The notes beneath the pieces are model-generated. The model was not told the DNA's origin. It did no database searches and worked only from the letters and a program-made list of their open reading frames with translations. The position numbers were made by a program, and so were the translations under genes. Positions 8,395 through 19,710 of a DNA stretch of 64,000 bases are shown here, piece by piece. This DNA is from an uncultured Selenomonadales bacterium (GTDB lineage Bacteria; Bacillota; Negativicutes; Selenomonadales; Selenomonadaceae), in assembly GCA_900315155.1 (NCBI GenBank), contig OMYB01000008.1:37503-101502 (forward strand), given 5' to 3'. Every line of letters begins with the position of its first letter. Positions within the stretch are counted from its first letter, which is position 1.

Positions 8395-9501
8395 TCAGAT
8401 TTCATGATTTGCCTTGGCTGCGAGGTATGCGCGGATGAACGGGTCGAGCTCGCCATCCATGACGGCCTGGACATTACCGGTCTCTTCCCCCGTACGGTGA
8501 TCCTTGACCATCGTGTACGGCTGGAAGACGTAGGAGCGGATCTGGCTGCCCCACTCGATTTTCTTCTGGTCGCCTTCGAGCTTGGCGAGCTCCGCTTCCT
8601 TCTTTTCCTGCTCGAGCTCAAAGAGCTTCGCACGCAGCATCTTGAGGCACTGTTCGCGGTTCTGCAGCTGCGAGCGCTCGTTCTGGCACTGCACGACGAT
8701 GCCCGTCGGCTCATGCGTCATGCGCACGGCCGAAGACGTCTTGTTGATGTGCTGGCCGCCGGCGCCGGATGCGCGGTACGTATCGACGCGGACATCGGCC
8801 ATGTTGATATCGACCTCGACGGCGTCGTCGATCTCCGGCATGATATCGCAGGCCGAAAACGACGTGTGGCGGCGCGCATTCGCATCGAACGGCGAGATAC
8901 GCACGAGGCGGTGGATACCCTTCTCGGACTTCAGGAAACCGTAGGCATTGTGCCCCTTGATAAAGAGCGTAGCGGACTTGACGCCGGCCTCATCGCCCGG
9001 CAGCAGGTCTGCCGTCTCGACGGTGAATCCATGACGTTCCGCCCAGCGGCCGTACATGCGCAGCAGCATCTGCGTCCAGTCCTGCGCCTCCGTTCCGCCC
9101 GCACCAGCGTGGAGCGTGAGGATGGCGTTGTTCGCATCATAGGGTCCGGAGAGCAGTACCTCGAGCTGAAGCGCCTCGAGACCATCCGTTACCTTCTGGA
9201 TCGCCTCTTGGATCTCTTCTTCCATGTCCGCGTCGTTTTCCTCGGCGGCCATCTCATAGAGCGTTTCCGCATCTTCATACTGCTCGACGAGTTTCTTGTA
9301 CTTATCGACGCTGATCTTGACGTCGTTCAGTTCCTGATTGATCTTCTGGGCTTTTTCACTGTCATCCCAAAAGCTGGGCTCGCCCATCTTGTACTCGAGC
9401 TCAGCGATTTTTTCTTCTTTTGCCGGCACCTCGAGGGAAATCTCCATCTGATCGAGTTTCTCTTTCAGTTCACCGAGCTGGGGTTTCAAATCTTCCAGCA
9501 T
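8395..9501 (-). CDS. prfB: Peptide chain release factor 2
   Basis: This 368-residue RF2 terminates translation at UGA and UAA. The stop-codon recognition tripeptide SPF is seen in RISPFDANARR and the catalytic GGQ in GAGGQHINKTSS. The whole protein is in one frame. The position where most bacteria carry the autoregulatory in-frame UGA (after about codon 25) reads ISLEVPAK, so the programmed +1 frameshift is absent. Start at ATG 9501 matches the family N-terminus; AAGGAG is 14 bases away, a little far. The gene lies downstream of secA. Confidence 0.96.
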   Translation of the reverse strand: MLEDLKPQLGELKEKLDQMEISLEVPAKEEKIAELEYKMGEPSFWDDSEKAQKINQELNDVKISVDKYKKLVEQYEDAETLYEMAAEENDADMEEEIQEAIQKVTDGLEALQLEVLLSGPYDANNAILTLHAGAGGTEAQDWTQMLLRMYGRWAERHGFTVETADLLPGDEAGVKSATLFIKGHNAYGFLKSEKGIHRLVRISPFDANARRHTSFSACDIMPEIDDAVEVDINMADVRVDTYRASGAGGQHINKTSSAVRMTHEPTGIVVQCQNERSQLQNREQCLKMLRAKLFELEQEKKEAELAKLEGDQKKIEWGSQIRSYVFQPYTMVKDHRTGEETGNVQAVMDGELDPFIRAYLAAKANHEI

Positions 9502-9566
9502 GCTGCTTTGTCGGGCTCCTTTCGCCTAAAAATCTATGGAAATCTACGGAGATATCCCCTGCCGGG

Positions 9567-12104
<2,538 letters not shown>

Positions 12105-12145
12105 ACAAACTCAACTCCTCACATTCATAGTATCACTACCTTACA

Positions 12146-12174
12146 ATCTTATCAGACCGCCTGCCATAAGTCAA
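12146..12174 (-). promoter_or_regulatory. Predicted sigma-A promoter of secA
   Basis: TTGACT (12169-12174) and TAAGAT (12146-12151) are separated by 17 bases, upstream of secA. Confidence 0.7.
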
Positions 12175-12209
12175 ACAAAGCCTCCCCCGGCAGGTGCCGG
12201 GAGAGGCTT
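12170..12209 (-). terminator. Intrinsic terminator of hpf
   Basis: AAGCCTC-CCCGGCA (from 12178) pairs with TGCCGGG-GAGGCTT (to 12209) around a GG loop; a short T-rich run follows on the minus strand. It overlaps the -35 region of secA. Confidence 0.85.
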
Positions 12210-12239
12210 CCAAACTTCCGTATGAACTTGTCCTGGGGC

Positions 12240-12788
12240 TCAGTTGCCCGACTCGATCAGGCCGTAGTTGCCGTCCGTGCGGCGATAAACGACGTTGACC
12301 TCCTCGGTCTCGGAATCGCGGAACACGAAGAAGTTATGGTTCAGGAGGTTCATCTGCATGATGGCTTCCTGTACATCCATCGGTTTCACGACGAAGCGTT
12401 TCGTCTTGACGACCGGATACTCCTCGCTCGCATCGCGCTTATCCGCGAACGGCACATCGTCCTGGAACATCTCTGCCTTCAGGCCGCCATTGCGGAAGCG
12501 GCGAGCCAGTTTCGTCTTCTGCTTATGGATCTGGCGCTCCAGTTTCTCGACGACGAGATCGATAGACGTGTACATATCCATCGTAGCTTCCTCGCCGCGA
12601 AGCAGGATGCCTCCCTGTACCGGTACCGTGACCTCGACGATATGACGGCCTTTCGTCACCGTGAGCAGCACCGTGATTTCACCGACCTTATCGAAGTACT
12701 TCGTGACCTTGCCGACGCGTTTCTCCACGTACTCGCGCAGGGACGGAGTGATCTCGATGTTCTTGCCTCTTACCGTGAATGTTGCCAT
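12240..12788 (-). CDS. hpf: Long-form ribosome hibernation promoting factor
   Basis: The 182-residue protein has the N-terminal RaiA/HPF domain (about 1-100, starting MATFTVRGKNIEITPSLREY) and the C-terminal dimerisation domain (about 125-182, with FVVKPMDVQEAIMQMNLLNH). Long HPF dimerises 70S ribosomes into inactive 100S particles in stationary phase. The start is ATG 12788, nine bases after AAAGGGG; an ATG three codons earlier abuts the ribosome site. A sequence resembling a sigma-H promoter is present upstream. Confidence 0.95.
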   Translation of the reverse strand: MATFTVRGKNIEITPSLREYVEKRVGKVTKYFDKVGEITVLLTVTKGRHIVEVTVPVQGGILLRGEEATMDMYTSIDLVVEKLERQIHKQKTKLARRFRNGGLKAEMFQDDVPFADKRDASEEYPVVKTKRFVVKPMDVQEAIMQMNLLNHNFFVFRDSETEEVNVVYRRTDGNYGLIESGN

Positions 12789-12822
12789 AAGACACATCCC
12801 CTTTCTATTTTATACTGTTTAT

Positions 12823-12849
12823 ATTCGGCACCTCACAGGGAATCCCTTC
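12823..12849 (-). promoter_or_regulatory. Candidate sigma-H-like promoter of hpf
   Basis: GAAGGGATT (12841-12849) and GCCGAAT (12823-12829), 11 bases apart, match the Bacillus sigma-H pattern RnAGGAwWW-n11/12-RnnGAAT with one mismatch. A TATAAA box closer to the gene is an alternative sigma-A signal without a good -35. Confidence 0.4.
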
Positions 12850-12892
12850 TTTTTCCACGAGAAAAAAGAAGTTTTGCGGACAAAATCGAAAA

Positions 12893-12920
12893 GAAAAATA
12901 CCTCCCCGCTGCGGAGAGGT
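12893..12920 (-). terminator. Terminator of the amino acid transporter operon
   Basis: ACCTC-CCCGC and GCGG-A-GAGGT form a hairpin at 12900-12920 followed by a U-rich run on the minus strand, 20 bases after the ATPase stop. Confidence 0.82.
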
Positions 12921-12940
12921 AAAAAATCTATCCTAGGGAT

Positions 12941-13649
<709 letters not shown>

Positions 13650-13663
<14 letters not shown>

Positions 13664-14315
13664 CGGTTGCGAACCTCCTCTCGAGATATGCGACAAAGCG
13701 GGAAATCGTAAGCGTCATGACCAGGTAGATGATCGCAACGCTGATCCAGATCTCCAGCGAGCCATACGTCTTCGCGATGATGAGCTGGCCGCGGCGCGTG
13801 AGCTCCTCAAAGCCGATGACCGACACGAGGGAGGAGTCTTTCAGCAGGGCGATGAACTCGTTGCCCAGCGGCGGGATGACGCGCTTGAACGCCTGCGGGA
13901 TGATGATGTAGCGCATCGTCTGCGTCCACGTCATGCCCAGGGAGCGGCCGGCCTCCATCTGCCCATTATCGATGGACTGGATACCGGCACGGAAAATCTC
14001 AGCGACATAGGCGCCGGAGTTGATACCGCAGGCGCCGACGGCTGCGACATACGGATCGACGCGCTGCCCCGTCAGGACCGGCAGCGCGAAATATACGAGG
14101 AAAATCTGAACGAGCAGCGGTGTGCCGCGGAAGAAATCGACGTAGACGGCCGCGAGAAACCGCAGCAGCCGCACATGCGAGATGCGCGCAATGCCGACGA
14201 AGAGACCGATGAGAACACCAACGGCCACGGACATGGCCGTGATCTTGATGGTCACGCCCGCGCCGACGAGCAGCAGCGGGAAGGAATTGACGACCAGATC
14301 CCAGTTGAATTGCAT
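13650..14315 (-). CDS. Polar amino acid ABC transporter permease
   Basis: The 221-residue HisMQ/GlnP-type inner-membrane protein has about five hydrophobic helices. The binding-protein-dependent permease loop ([20 protein letters not shown]) contacts the ATPase. Only one permease gene is present, so it probably acts as a homodimer. It is the middle gene of the binding protein-permease-ATPase operon and is separated from the binding protein by an attenuator-like hairpin. Confidence 0.94.
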
Positions 14316-14356
14316 GAGCCTTCACCTATTCTATACGATCGGATAAAAACGGAAAT

Positions 14357-14385
14357 ACCGCCTGCCCCAGGGAGGGGCCGGCGGT
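14357..14385 (-). terminator. Attenuator-type hairpin between binding protein and permease genes
   Basis: ACCGCC...GGCGGT with inner GCCCC/GGGGC pairs forms a strong hairpin with only a weak U run. Such partial terminators or RNA-stabilising stems raise binding-protein expression above that of the permease. Confidence 0.6.
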
Positions 14386-14404
14386 CTTTATCGAAGTTCC
14401 GCGA

Positions 14405-15187
14405 TTATTTCTTCTCGCCGAACCATTTTGCGAAGATCTTGTCGTACTCGCCGTTCTCATGGAGTTTCTTCAGGGCCTCGTTGACCTGCTTCTGCAGTTC
14501 TGCGTTGTCCTTGCCCATGGCGATGCCATAATCCTCAGCCGTGAGTTTCTCTTCGAGAGCCTTCACGCCCGTAGCGCCGGACTTCTGGATGTAGTAGTCG
14601 TTGACCGGACGGTCATTGACGACAGCATCGACGCCGCCAGCCTTGAGCTCCATGAAGCAGTCTGCCGGCGTGTTGAGCTCTTTGACCTCAACGCCCTCGA
14701 TCTTCTTGACCTCTGCGGCGCTCGTCGTGCCGATCTGGACAGCGACTTTCTTGCCCTTCAGATCCTGGAACTTCTTGATGCTCTCCTCGTTATCGCGGAC
14801 GACCATCGTGAGGCCGGACTGATAATACGGATCGGAGAACAGGACGCTCTGCTTACGCTCATCGTTGATCGTCATGCCGGAGATGATGACATCGACATTC
14901 TTAGCCTGCAGCGCCGGGATGAGGCCATCAAAGCTGATGTTCTGGATCTCGACCTCTCTGCCCATTTCCTTGCCGACGGCACGGATGAGGTCCATATCAA
15001 AGCCCTGATAGTCTTTCTGGCTCTCCTCCTGGAACTCGAACGGTGCGAAGTCGATGGAGGATGCAACCTTCAGCGTCTTAGCGCCCGACGAGGAAGAGCT
15101 GGAGCCCGAACCGCCGCCGCAGCCGGCCAGTGCAGCGACTGCGAAGCTCATAGCAGCCACTGCTGCGAGGATTTTTTTGAATTTCAT
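14405..15187 (-). CDS. Amino acid ABC transporter substrate-binding lipoprotein
   Basis: The 260-residue protein has a lipoprotein signal peptide with lipobox LAGC (Cys23), a Gly/Ser linker, and a family-3 periplasmic binding domain. The ligand-site region includes SSIDFAPFEF and GFDMDLIRAV, and a conserved Arg in MTINDERKQS normally grips the alpha-carboxylate. It captures an amino acid for the permease and ATPase encoded downstream. GAAGGA lies upstream of ATG 15187. A promoter and a 5' leader hairpin precede it. Confidence 0.95.
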   Translation of the reverse strand: MKFKKILAAVAAMSFAVAALAGCGGGSGSSSSSSGAKTLKVASSIDFAPFEFQEESQKDYQGFDMDLIRAVGKEMGREVEIQNISFDGLIPALQAKNVDVIISGMTINDERKQSVLFSDPYYQSGLTMVVRDNEESIKKFQDLKGKKVAVQIGTTSAAEVKKIEGVEVKELNTPADCFMELKAGGVDAVVNDRPVNDYYIQKSGATGVKALEEKLTAEDYGIAMGKDNAELQKQVNEALKKLHENGEYDKIFAKWFGEKK

Positions 15188-15226
15188 CGTTTTTCCTTCT
15201 CTCTAAAAAATGATCCAAATTCTAGA

Positions 15227-15261
15227 CAAAGGAGCCCGAGACAACAGCCCGGGCTCCTTTG
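15227..15261 (-). promoter_or_regulatory. 5' leader hairpin of the amino acid transporter operon
   Basis: A perfect 12-bp stem (15250-15261 with 15227-15238, 11-base loop) begins about nine bases after the predicted transcription start. One arm contains AAAGGAG and the other CTCCTTT, which could alternatively pair with the real ribosome site of the binding protein. No clear U tract follows, so it may be a 5' stabilising stem or a translational switch rather than a terminator. Confidence 0.6.
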
Positions 15262-15277
15262 CTCGTTACATGCTATT

Positions 15278-15305
15278 ATTATAGCACGCATTTATGTATA
15301 TGCAA
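15278..15305 (-). promoter_or_regulatory. Sigma-A promoter of the amino acid transporter operon
   Basis: TTGCAT (15300-15305) and TATAAT (15278-15283) are separated by 16 bases. Predicted start of transcription is near 15270. Confidence 0.75.
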
Positions 15306-15345
15306 GTTCTTTGCATAAATATTTTCTATGTATACACGACGGCTC

Positions 15346-15639
15346 TTAGGCGCGGCGATGCTTCTGGAAGCAGTCACGGCAATAAACCGGGCGGTCATTT
15401 TTCGGCTCGAACGGAACTTCCGTCTCTTTACCGCAGTCTGCGCAGATCACTTTGTACATCTGGCGCTGCTCACCGCCGCTGGCACCTTCGCGGGCGCGTT
15501 TGCGTTTCTCGCGGCAGTCACGGCAGCGGGCCGGAGCGTTCTCGAAGCCCTTCTCTGCGTAGAACTCCTGCTCACCGGCAGTCCAGATGAATTCCTTGCC
15601 ACAGTCTTTACATACGAGTGTCTTGTCTTCAAAAGCCAT
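15346..15639 (-). CDS. Zinc-ribbon protein with CxxC-x17-CxxC domain
   Basis: The 97-residue protein holds four CxxC pairs. The first half has CKDC and CRDC about 27 residues apart, the layout of a small zinc-ribbon domain. The second half has CADC then CRDC with exactly 17 residues between, the CxxC-x17-CxxC domain. Basic residues follow each pair, which suggests nucleic-acid binding, but no function is established. Start: ATG 15639 (MAFEDKTLVC), about 10 bases after AAGGGG. It has its own promoter and a long structured leader. Confidence 0.85.
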   Translation of the reverse strand: MAFEDKTLVCKDCGKEFIWTAGEQEFYAEKGFENAPARCRDCREKRKRAREGASGGEQRQMYKVICADCGKETEVPFEPKNDRPVYCRDCFQKHRRA

Positions 15640-15666
15640 AAGAAAAATCCCCTTAAAATAAGTATG

Positions 15667-15725
15667 ACGGTTAACGGTTATCAGGTGTCCCACTTCCACA
15701 TACATGTAACGTAACCCGTAACCGT
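15667..15725 (-). promoter_or_regulatory. Structured 5' leader of the zinc-ribbon gene
   Basis: In the transcript ACGGTTACGGGTTA (15725-15712) can pair with TAACCGTTAACCGT (15680-15667) in 12 of 14 positions, enclosing about 31 bases. It lies between the promoter and the start codon, in a leader of about 105 bases. The class of RNA is unknown. Confidence 0.55.
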
Positions 15726-15750
15726 ATCCGAAAAAGAACATCTAAATAGT

Positions 15751-15779
15751 ATTATATCGAAAATCCTTGCGAAAATCAA
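15751..15779 (-). promoter_or_regulatory. Sigma-A promoter of the zinc-ribbon gene
   Basis: TTGATT (15774-15779), 17-base spacer, TATAAT (15751-15756). Confidence 0.75.
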
Positions 15780-15806
15780 GTAATTCTATACAAATTTCTT
15801 ATTTTT

Positions 15807-17534
15807 TCATCGTAGGCAATAATCCTGCCATATGTCCCTATATGCCTGCTCCAACTCCCGCATGTATTGCTTGGCATCCATGAGGGCGGATTTCTCGACC
15901 TGGCGGCGCAAGGCTCCATGGTAGGCCTGGATAAGCTTCGGCGAGCGTCCGAGCTGCACGGCGCGGCGCACGTAGTTCACGTCGTTCTCCATGAGCAGCT
16001 CTTCCACGCCCGCATTCTTGAGGATTGACGCGCCGAACCGCGCGCCGTGTGTGCGGCCACGCATGCTGACGACCGGCACGCCCATGTAGAGCGCCTCGCA
16101 CGTCGTGAGTCCGCCCGGATACGGTGCCGTATCGAGCGCCACATCGATATCGTGATACTGCTCGAGGTAGTCGGGGCTGTACGGGCGCAGCTCAATGCGC
16201 GAAAGGTCGAAGCAGAGTTTCTTCATGCGCTCCTTCACGATGGCGCAGCCGGACGGCACGCTGCAGATCTTTCCCTTGATGACGAGCTTCGAATCCTTCA
16301 CCGCATCGAGGATACCGCGCCAGAGCAGCAGCAACTCATCCGTGACCTTATTGAAATCGTTGAAACAGCCGAACGTCACGTATCCTTTGTGGATGGATGG
16401 CGCCTCGACGCCGGCCGGCGGCATGTGGTGCACGACCTGCGGCGCATAGCAGAGATGCGAGTGCGGCAGGCGCAGGATCTTTTCCGTAAAGCCCGCCTCC
16501 GCTTTTTCATCCCCCGCTGGCAGGCACACCGCGTCCGAAAGGAAATAATCGACGGTCCCGAGCCCCGTCGTGTTCATGTAGCCGATACCCGAAATCTGGA
16601 TGGGCGCCGGCTTATACGTGAGAATCGGCAGGCAGGAATCCTGCGTATGCCCAGAAAGGTCAAAGAGGATGTCAATCTGGTCCTCGGCGATGAGCCGTGC
16701 TGCCGTACGCGGAGCGCGTCCCTGGATATTACGCCAGTTCACGCGGTTTCGCTGGAGCCGCTTCGTTACCGCATCATGCTTTCCCGTCGCATAAACATAG
16801 ACGGAGAAATGGCTCTTATCGTAGTCCCGCAGCAGCGGCTCGACGAAATTCGCCACGGCATGCTCGCGGAAATCCGGCGAGACATAGCCGATGCGGAGCT
16901 TTTTGTCCGGGATTTTCGCCGCCGCATCATGGACGTATGGCTTGACCTCAAGCAGCTCGTTATAATGCTCCGCCATGGCGCGGCTCTCCCGCACAGCGTG
17001 CTCACGGTAGTTCTCCATAAAGAGCGACTTGCTGTAGAGGTCCGCCCGCTGCAGGGGATCTGCTGCCATGTCCGCGCAAGCGCGGATATCCTGTGCAGCG
17101 AGTTCCGGCTGCGCCGCGAGGTAGCGCGCATCGGCCAACCAGCCATGCACCTTCATGAGGATGCCCGCAATCGTCGCGTAGTAAGCATCTGACGGATCAA
17201 GTGCCGAGAGTTTATGCTCCCCATCGCGTACGACAGCCTGCAGCTCCGGCAGGCATACATCGAGCTGAAACCGTTTGGCCGCGATGCCCCCCTGGATAAG
17301 CCGTGCACGCAGGTGCTGCGGATGCTCGCGCAGGATTTCGTCGACAAGGCTCTCCGCCTCATCGAGTGCGCCGCTGTAGAGAGCGGCCTCCGCCATGACG
17401 GCCGCCCCTTCGAGCTTCGTGCGCGCATCCTTTTCCCATAGTTCCCGCGCACAGGCCCTCATGCCCTGCGGATTGCCCTCGGATGCAAATTTATCGGCCA
17501 GATTCAGCCAATTCACTGTTTCTTCCGCCATCAT
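15807..17534 (-). CDS. GT41-family (OGT/SPINDLY-like) protein glycosyltransferase
   Basis: The 575-residue cytoplasmic protein has an N-terminal all-helical, TPR-like region (about 1-205) and a C-terminal GT41 domain. Family marks include RIGYVSPDFREHAVANF, the DILFDLSGHT and PAPIQISGIGYMNTTG stretches, FNDFNKVTD and LDTAPYPGGLTTCEALYMG. In human OGT the last two regions bind UDP-sugar. It probably O- or N-glycosylates a cytoplasmic protein such as flagellin or an adhesin; the acceptor is unknown. Two ATGs (17534, 17531) follow GGAGG; the second is better spaced. It is coupled to the preceding glycosyltransferase by TGATG. Confidence 0.85.
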   Translation of the reverse strand: MMAEETVNWLNLADKFASEGNPQGMRACARELWEKDARTKLEGAAVMAEAALYSGALDEAESLVDEILREHPQHLRARLIQGGIAAKRFQLDVCLPELQAVVRDGEHKLSALDPSDAYYATIAGILMKVHGWLADARYLAAQPELAAQDIRACADMAADPLQRADLYSKSLFMENYREHAVRESRAMAEHYNELLEVKPYVHDAAAKIPDKKLRIGYVSPDFREHAVANFVEPLLRDYDKSHFSVYVYATGKHDAVTKRLQRNRVNWRNIQGRAPRTAARLIAEDQIDILFDLSGHTQDSCLPILTYKPAPIQISGIGYMNTTGLGTVDYFLSDAVCLPAGDEKAEAGFTEKILRLPHSHLCYAPQVVHHMPPAGVEAPSIHKGYVTFGCFNDFNKVTDELLLLWRGILDAVKDSKLVIKGKICSVPSGCAIVKERMKKLCFDLSRIELRPYSPDYLEQYHDIDVALDTAPYPGGLTTCEALYMGVPVVSMRGRTHGARFGASILKNAGVEELLMENDVNYVRRAVQLGRSPKLIQAYHGALRRQVEKSALMDAKQYMRELEQAYRDIWQDYCLR

Positions 17535-18229
17535 CAGACCTCCGGATGAAGTTCGCTCCCATATTCCTTGAGGAAAGCTTTCTGATATTGCTTATACTCC
17601 CGCGCCAATGGCTTTTCCTTCGGGCAGTGGATGCACCAGAAATCCTGCTCCTGGTTCGGCACGACCACGCGGCAGCCGCGCCGCTGCATCTCCTTGCACA
17701 TCGACGTGTCGTAGAGATGCCAGCCTGTGAAGAGATCCGCGCGCCACGGCACATCATACTGCGTCGCCAGGATGAGCCCATCGACCGCCTCGACCTCCTG
17801 ATAGGGGCCATCCGGCTCCATGCAGTGCGAATCCACGACGCTCTCCGGCTCGCAGGCATGCAGCACGCGGCCATACGTGCGCATGCCATCCCACCAGACC
17901 CCCGTGCGCGGCAGGCACCGGCAGCCGATGACGCCGACAAGTCCGATGGTCGGATCCGCGAAAAGCTTCAGCAAATCGGCCACATAATCCTTGTTCACGA
18001 TGAGCGTGTCCTGATGCAGGTAGACCTTGTATTTCGCATCGGACTGCGCCTGAGCCTGCGCATAGCCGGAGCACATCGACGGTGCGCCGCGCACGGGAAT
18101 ATATTCTGCGGTAAAGCCGTCCGGTATATACAGGCTCTCGAGATAGAGTCGGCATTCGCTGTACCATTCCTCGCTGTTCACGCAGGTGATGAACGCCACT
18201 TTCTGCGCGTCGAGTTCTTTTTCAGGCAT
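17534..18229 (-). CDS. Glycosyltransferase-like protein (Glyco_tranf_2_5 type)
   Basis: The 231-residue protein has a GT-A-like fold: an N-terminal VAFITCVNSEEWYSEC, then YVLHQD-like KVYLHQDTLIVNK carrying the acidic metal-binding position, then GVIGCRCLP and a GWHLYDTSMC stretch. It resembles the PF13712 glycosyltransferase family. Start ATG 18229 overlaps the methyltransferase stop by eight bases, 9 bases after GGAAGGGG. It lies between a methyltransferase and a GT41 enzyme; the three probably decorate the same protein or glycan. Sugar and acceptor are unknown. Confidence 0.78.
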   Translation of the reverse strand: MPEKELDAQKVAFITCVNSEEWYSECRLYLESLYIPDGFTAEYIPVRGAPSMCSGYAQAQAQSDAKYKVYLHQDTLIVNKDYVADLLKLFADPTIGLVGVIGCRCLPRTGVWWDGMRTYGRVLHACEPESVVDSHCMEPDGPYQEVEAVDGLILATQYDVPWRADLFTGWHLYDTSMCKEMQRRGCRVVVPNQEQDFWCIHCPKEKPLAREYKQYQKAFLKEYGSELHPEV

Positions 18230-19148
18230 CTTCTCCATCCCCTTCCTGACTCTCCATTGGCATAGCTGGCGTCTCCCACTCCTGCTCGGCGATGGCCATG
18301 GCCCGCACCTCTGCCTCATGCCCCGGTGATGTACTGGCCAGGTTCCCGTAGAACTGCTCGATATGAAATACGGCCTCATGCACGAACTGCGCGGTGTACT
18401 CCGGAAACAGCCCGATGCGTGCATAAAGCGTCCAGAACGACTCGGCAGACTGCTCCGGCTGCACCCCGTACTCGATGCGGTGCAGCAGGCGCGAGAGCTC
18501 CGTGCGCTGCTCCTTCGTATACATGGATTTCAGCAGCGAAAGCTCTGGCATAGACCGGTCGGCCTTGACGAGCCAGAACTCCGTCTCGAGGTCATCGTGC
18601 AGGTTGTCAAAGCCAGCCTGCACGTAGGCCTCGATGAGCCCATCCGGGGCCTTGCGCACCTGCGGGCGCATATGCACATTCTTGTAGTACGAAGCATAGA
18701 GCAGTTTCTGGAACTCCGGCTTTGCAAACAGTTTGGACCCCACGTGGTAATAATGCCCCTCCATGAGGTTCCGGATCTCCGCCCAGAAGCGGATGTTGCG
18801 AAAGCTCGTCAGCCACGAGCCCGTCTCACGCAGATACTGCGAGAACCCCGCCGCGATATCCTGTGCATTGCCTGCCCGCTCGAGGGCGAGATCCGAGAGG
18901 ATGTAGTCAAACGACCCCCGTGGGAAAGGCAGAGGCTCGGAAAGGTAGTCACAGCGCACACCCTCGAAATCCACGGCCGCATATTTTGCCAGGTGGTCGT
19001 CATCCTCCGCCACGGCATAGAGATGCGCGAGTGGGAACATCCGGCGGAGCTCCGGCAGATAGCTGAGGCTCTCGACGACGAGGATATCGAGCGGCAATTC
19101 CGCAGGCTTTAGGAACTGTAAGAGTTCCGGCTTGATTTTCTCGGGCAT
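18222..19148 (-). CDS. Class I SAM-dependent methyltransferase domain protein
   Basis: The 308-residue protein carries a Rossmann-type methyltransferase core: DILVVESLSYLPELRRMFP (motif I region), an acidic AEDDDHLAKYA (motif II) and GSFDYILSDLALERAG (motif IV region). The C-terminal 130 residues are helical and unassigned. AAGGAGG lies 7 bases before ATG 19148. It is the first gene of a tightly coupled trio with two glycosyltransferases, suggesting that it methylates a sugar or protein in glycosylation. Motif I is poor in glycine, so family assignment is moderate. Confidence 0.65.
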   Translation of the reverse strand: MPEKIKPELLQFLKPAELPLDILVVESLSYLPELRRMFPLAHLYAVAEDDDHLAKYAAVDFEGVRCDYLSEPLPFPRGSFDYILSDLALERAGNAQDIAAGFSQYLRETGSWLTSFRNIRFWAEIRNLMEGHYYHVGSKLFAKPEFQKLLYASYYKNVHMRPQVRKAPDGLIEAYVQAGFDNLHDDLETEFWLVKADRSMPELSLLKSMYTKEQRTELSRLLHRIEYGVQPEQSAESFWTLYARIGLFPEYTAQFVHEAVFHIEQFYGNLASTSPGHEAEVRAMAIAEQEWETPAMPMESQEGDGEDA

Positions 19149-19169
19149 GGCTCATCCTCCTTCCCCAGT

Positions 19170-19199
19170 AAAAAAGGCCGCACAAGATTTTGTGCAGCC
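19170..19199 (-). terminator. Intrinsic terminator of smpB
   Basis: GGCCGCACAA pairs with TTGTGCAGCC (one G-U) around a four-base loop, then six U on the minus strand. Confidence 0.9.
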
Positions 19200-19204
19200 T
19201 GCAG

Positions 19205-19681
19205 TTATCTCTGGCGCTCTTTGAGAGCGCGTTCGATATCGCGCTTGGCCGCTTTCGTCCGCAGGTCCTGGCGCTTGTCATAGTTGTGCTTGCCCGAGGC
19301 AAGCGCGATTTCCATCTTGGCCCGGCCGCGCTTGAAGTATACTTTCAACGGGATAATCGTATATCCCTTCTCGCGCGTCTGGCCGAAAAGCTTGAGGATT
19401 TCGGCCTTGTGCATGAGCAGCCTGCGCGGGCGCAGGGGATCGTGGTTGAAGATATTTCCCTGCTCATAGGGACTGATATGCATATGATCGACGAAAATCT
19501 CGCCGTTCTTGATGTAGGCATAACTGTCCTTCAGGTTCGCGCGTCCGGCGCGCAGGGATTTGACCTCCGTGCCCTGGAGCTCGATGCCTGCCTCGAACGT
19601 CTCATGGATGAAATAATCATGCCTGGCCTTGCGGTTTTCGCAGGCAATCTTGATGCCTGCATTCTTCTTTCCCACTGCCAA
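19205..19681 (-). CDS. smpB: SsrA-binding protein SmpB
   Basis: The 158-residue RNA-binding protein is the partner of tmRNA in trans-translation. Typical blocks are [43 protein letters not shown] and the C-terminal basic tail ending in [13 protein letters not shown]. It is the last gene of the conserved secG-esterase-rnr-smpB operon and is followed by a strong terminator. The tmRNA gene is not in this window. Confidence 0.97.
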   Translation of the reverse strand: MAVGKKNAGIKIACENRKARHDYFIHETFEAGIELQGTEVKSLRAGRANLKDSYAYIKNGEIFVDHMHISPYEQGNIFNHDPLRPRRLLMHKAEILKLFGQTREKGYTIIPLKVYFKRGRAKMEIALASGKHNYDKRQDLRTKAAKRDIERALKERQR

Positions 19682-19710
19682 GCCTCCTTCCTATCCGATG
19701 GCGCACACGG

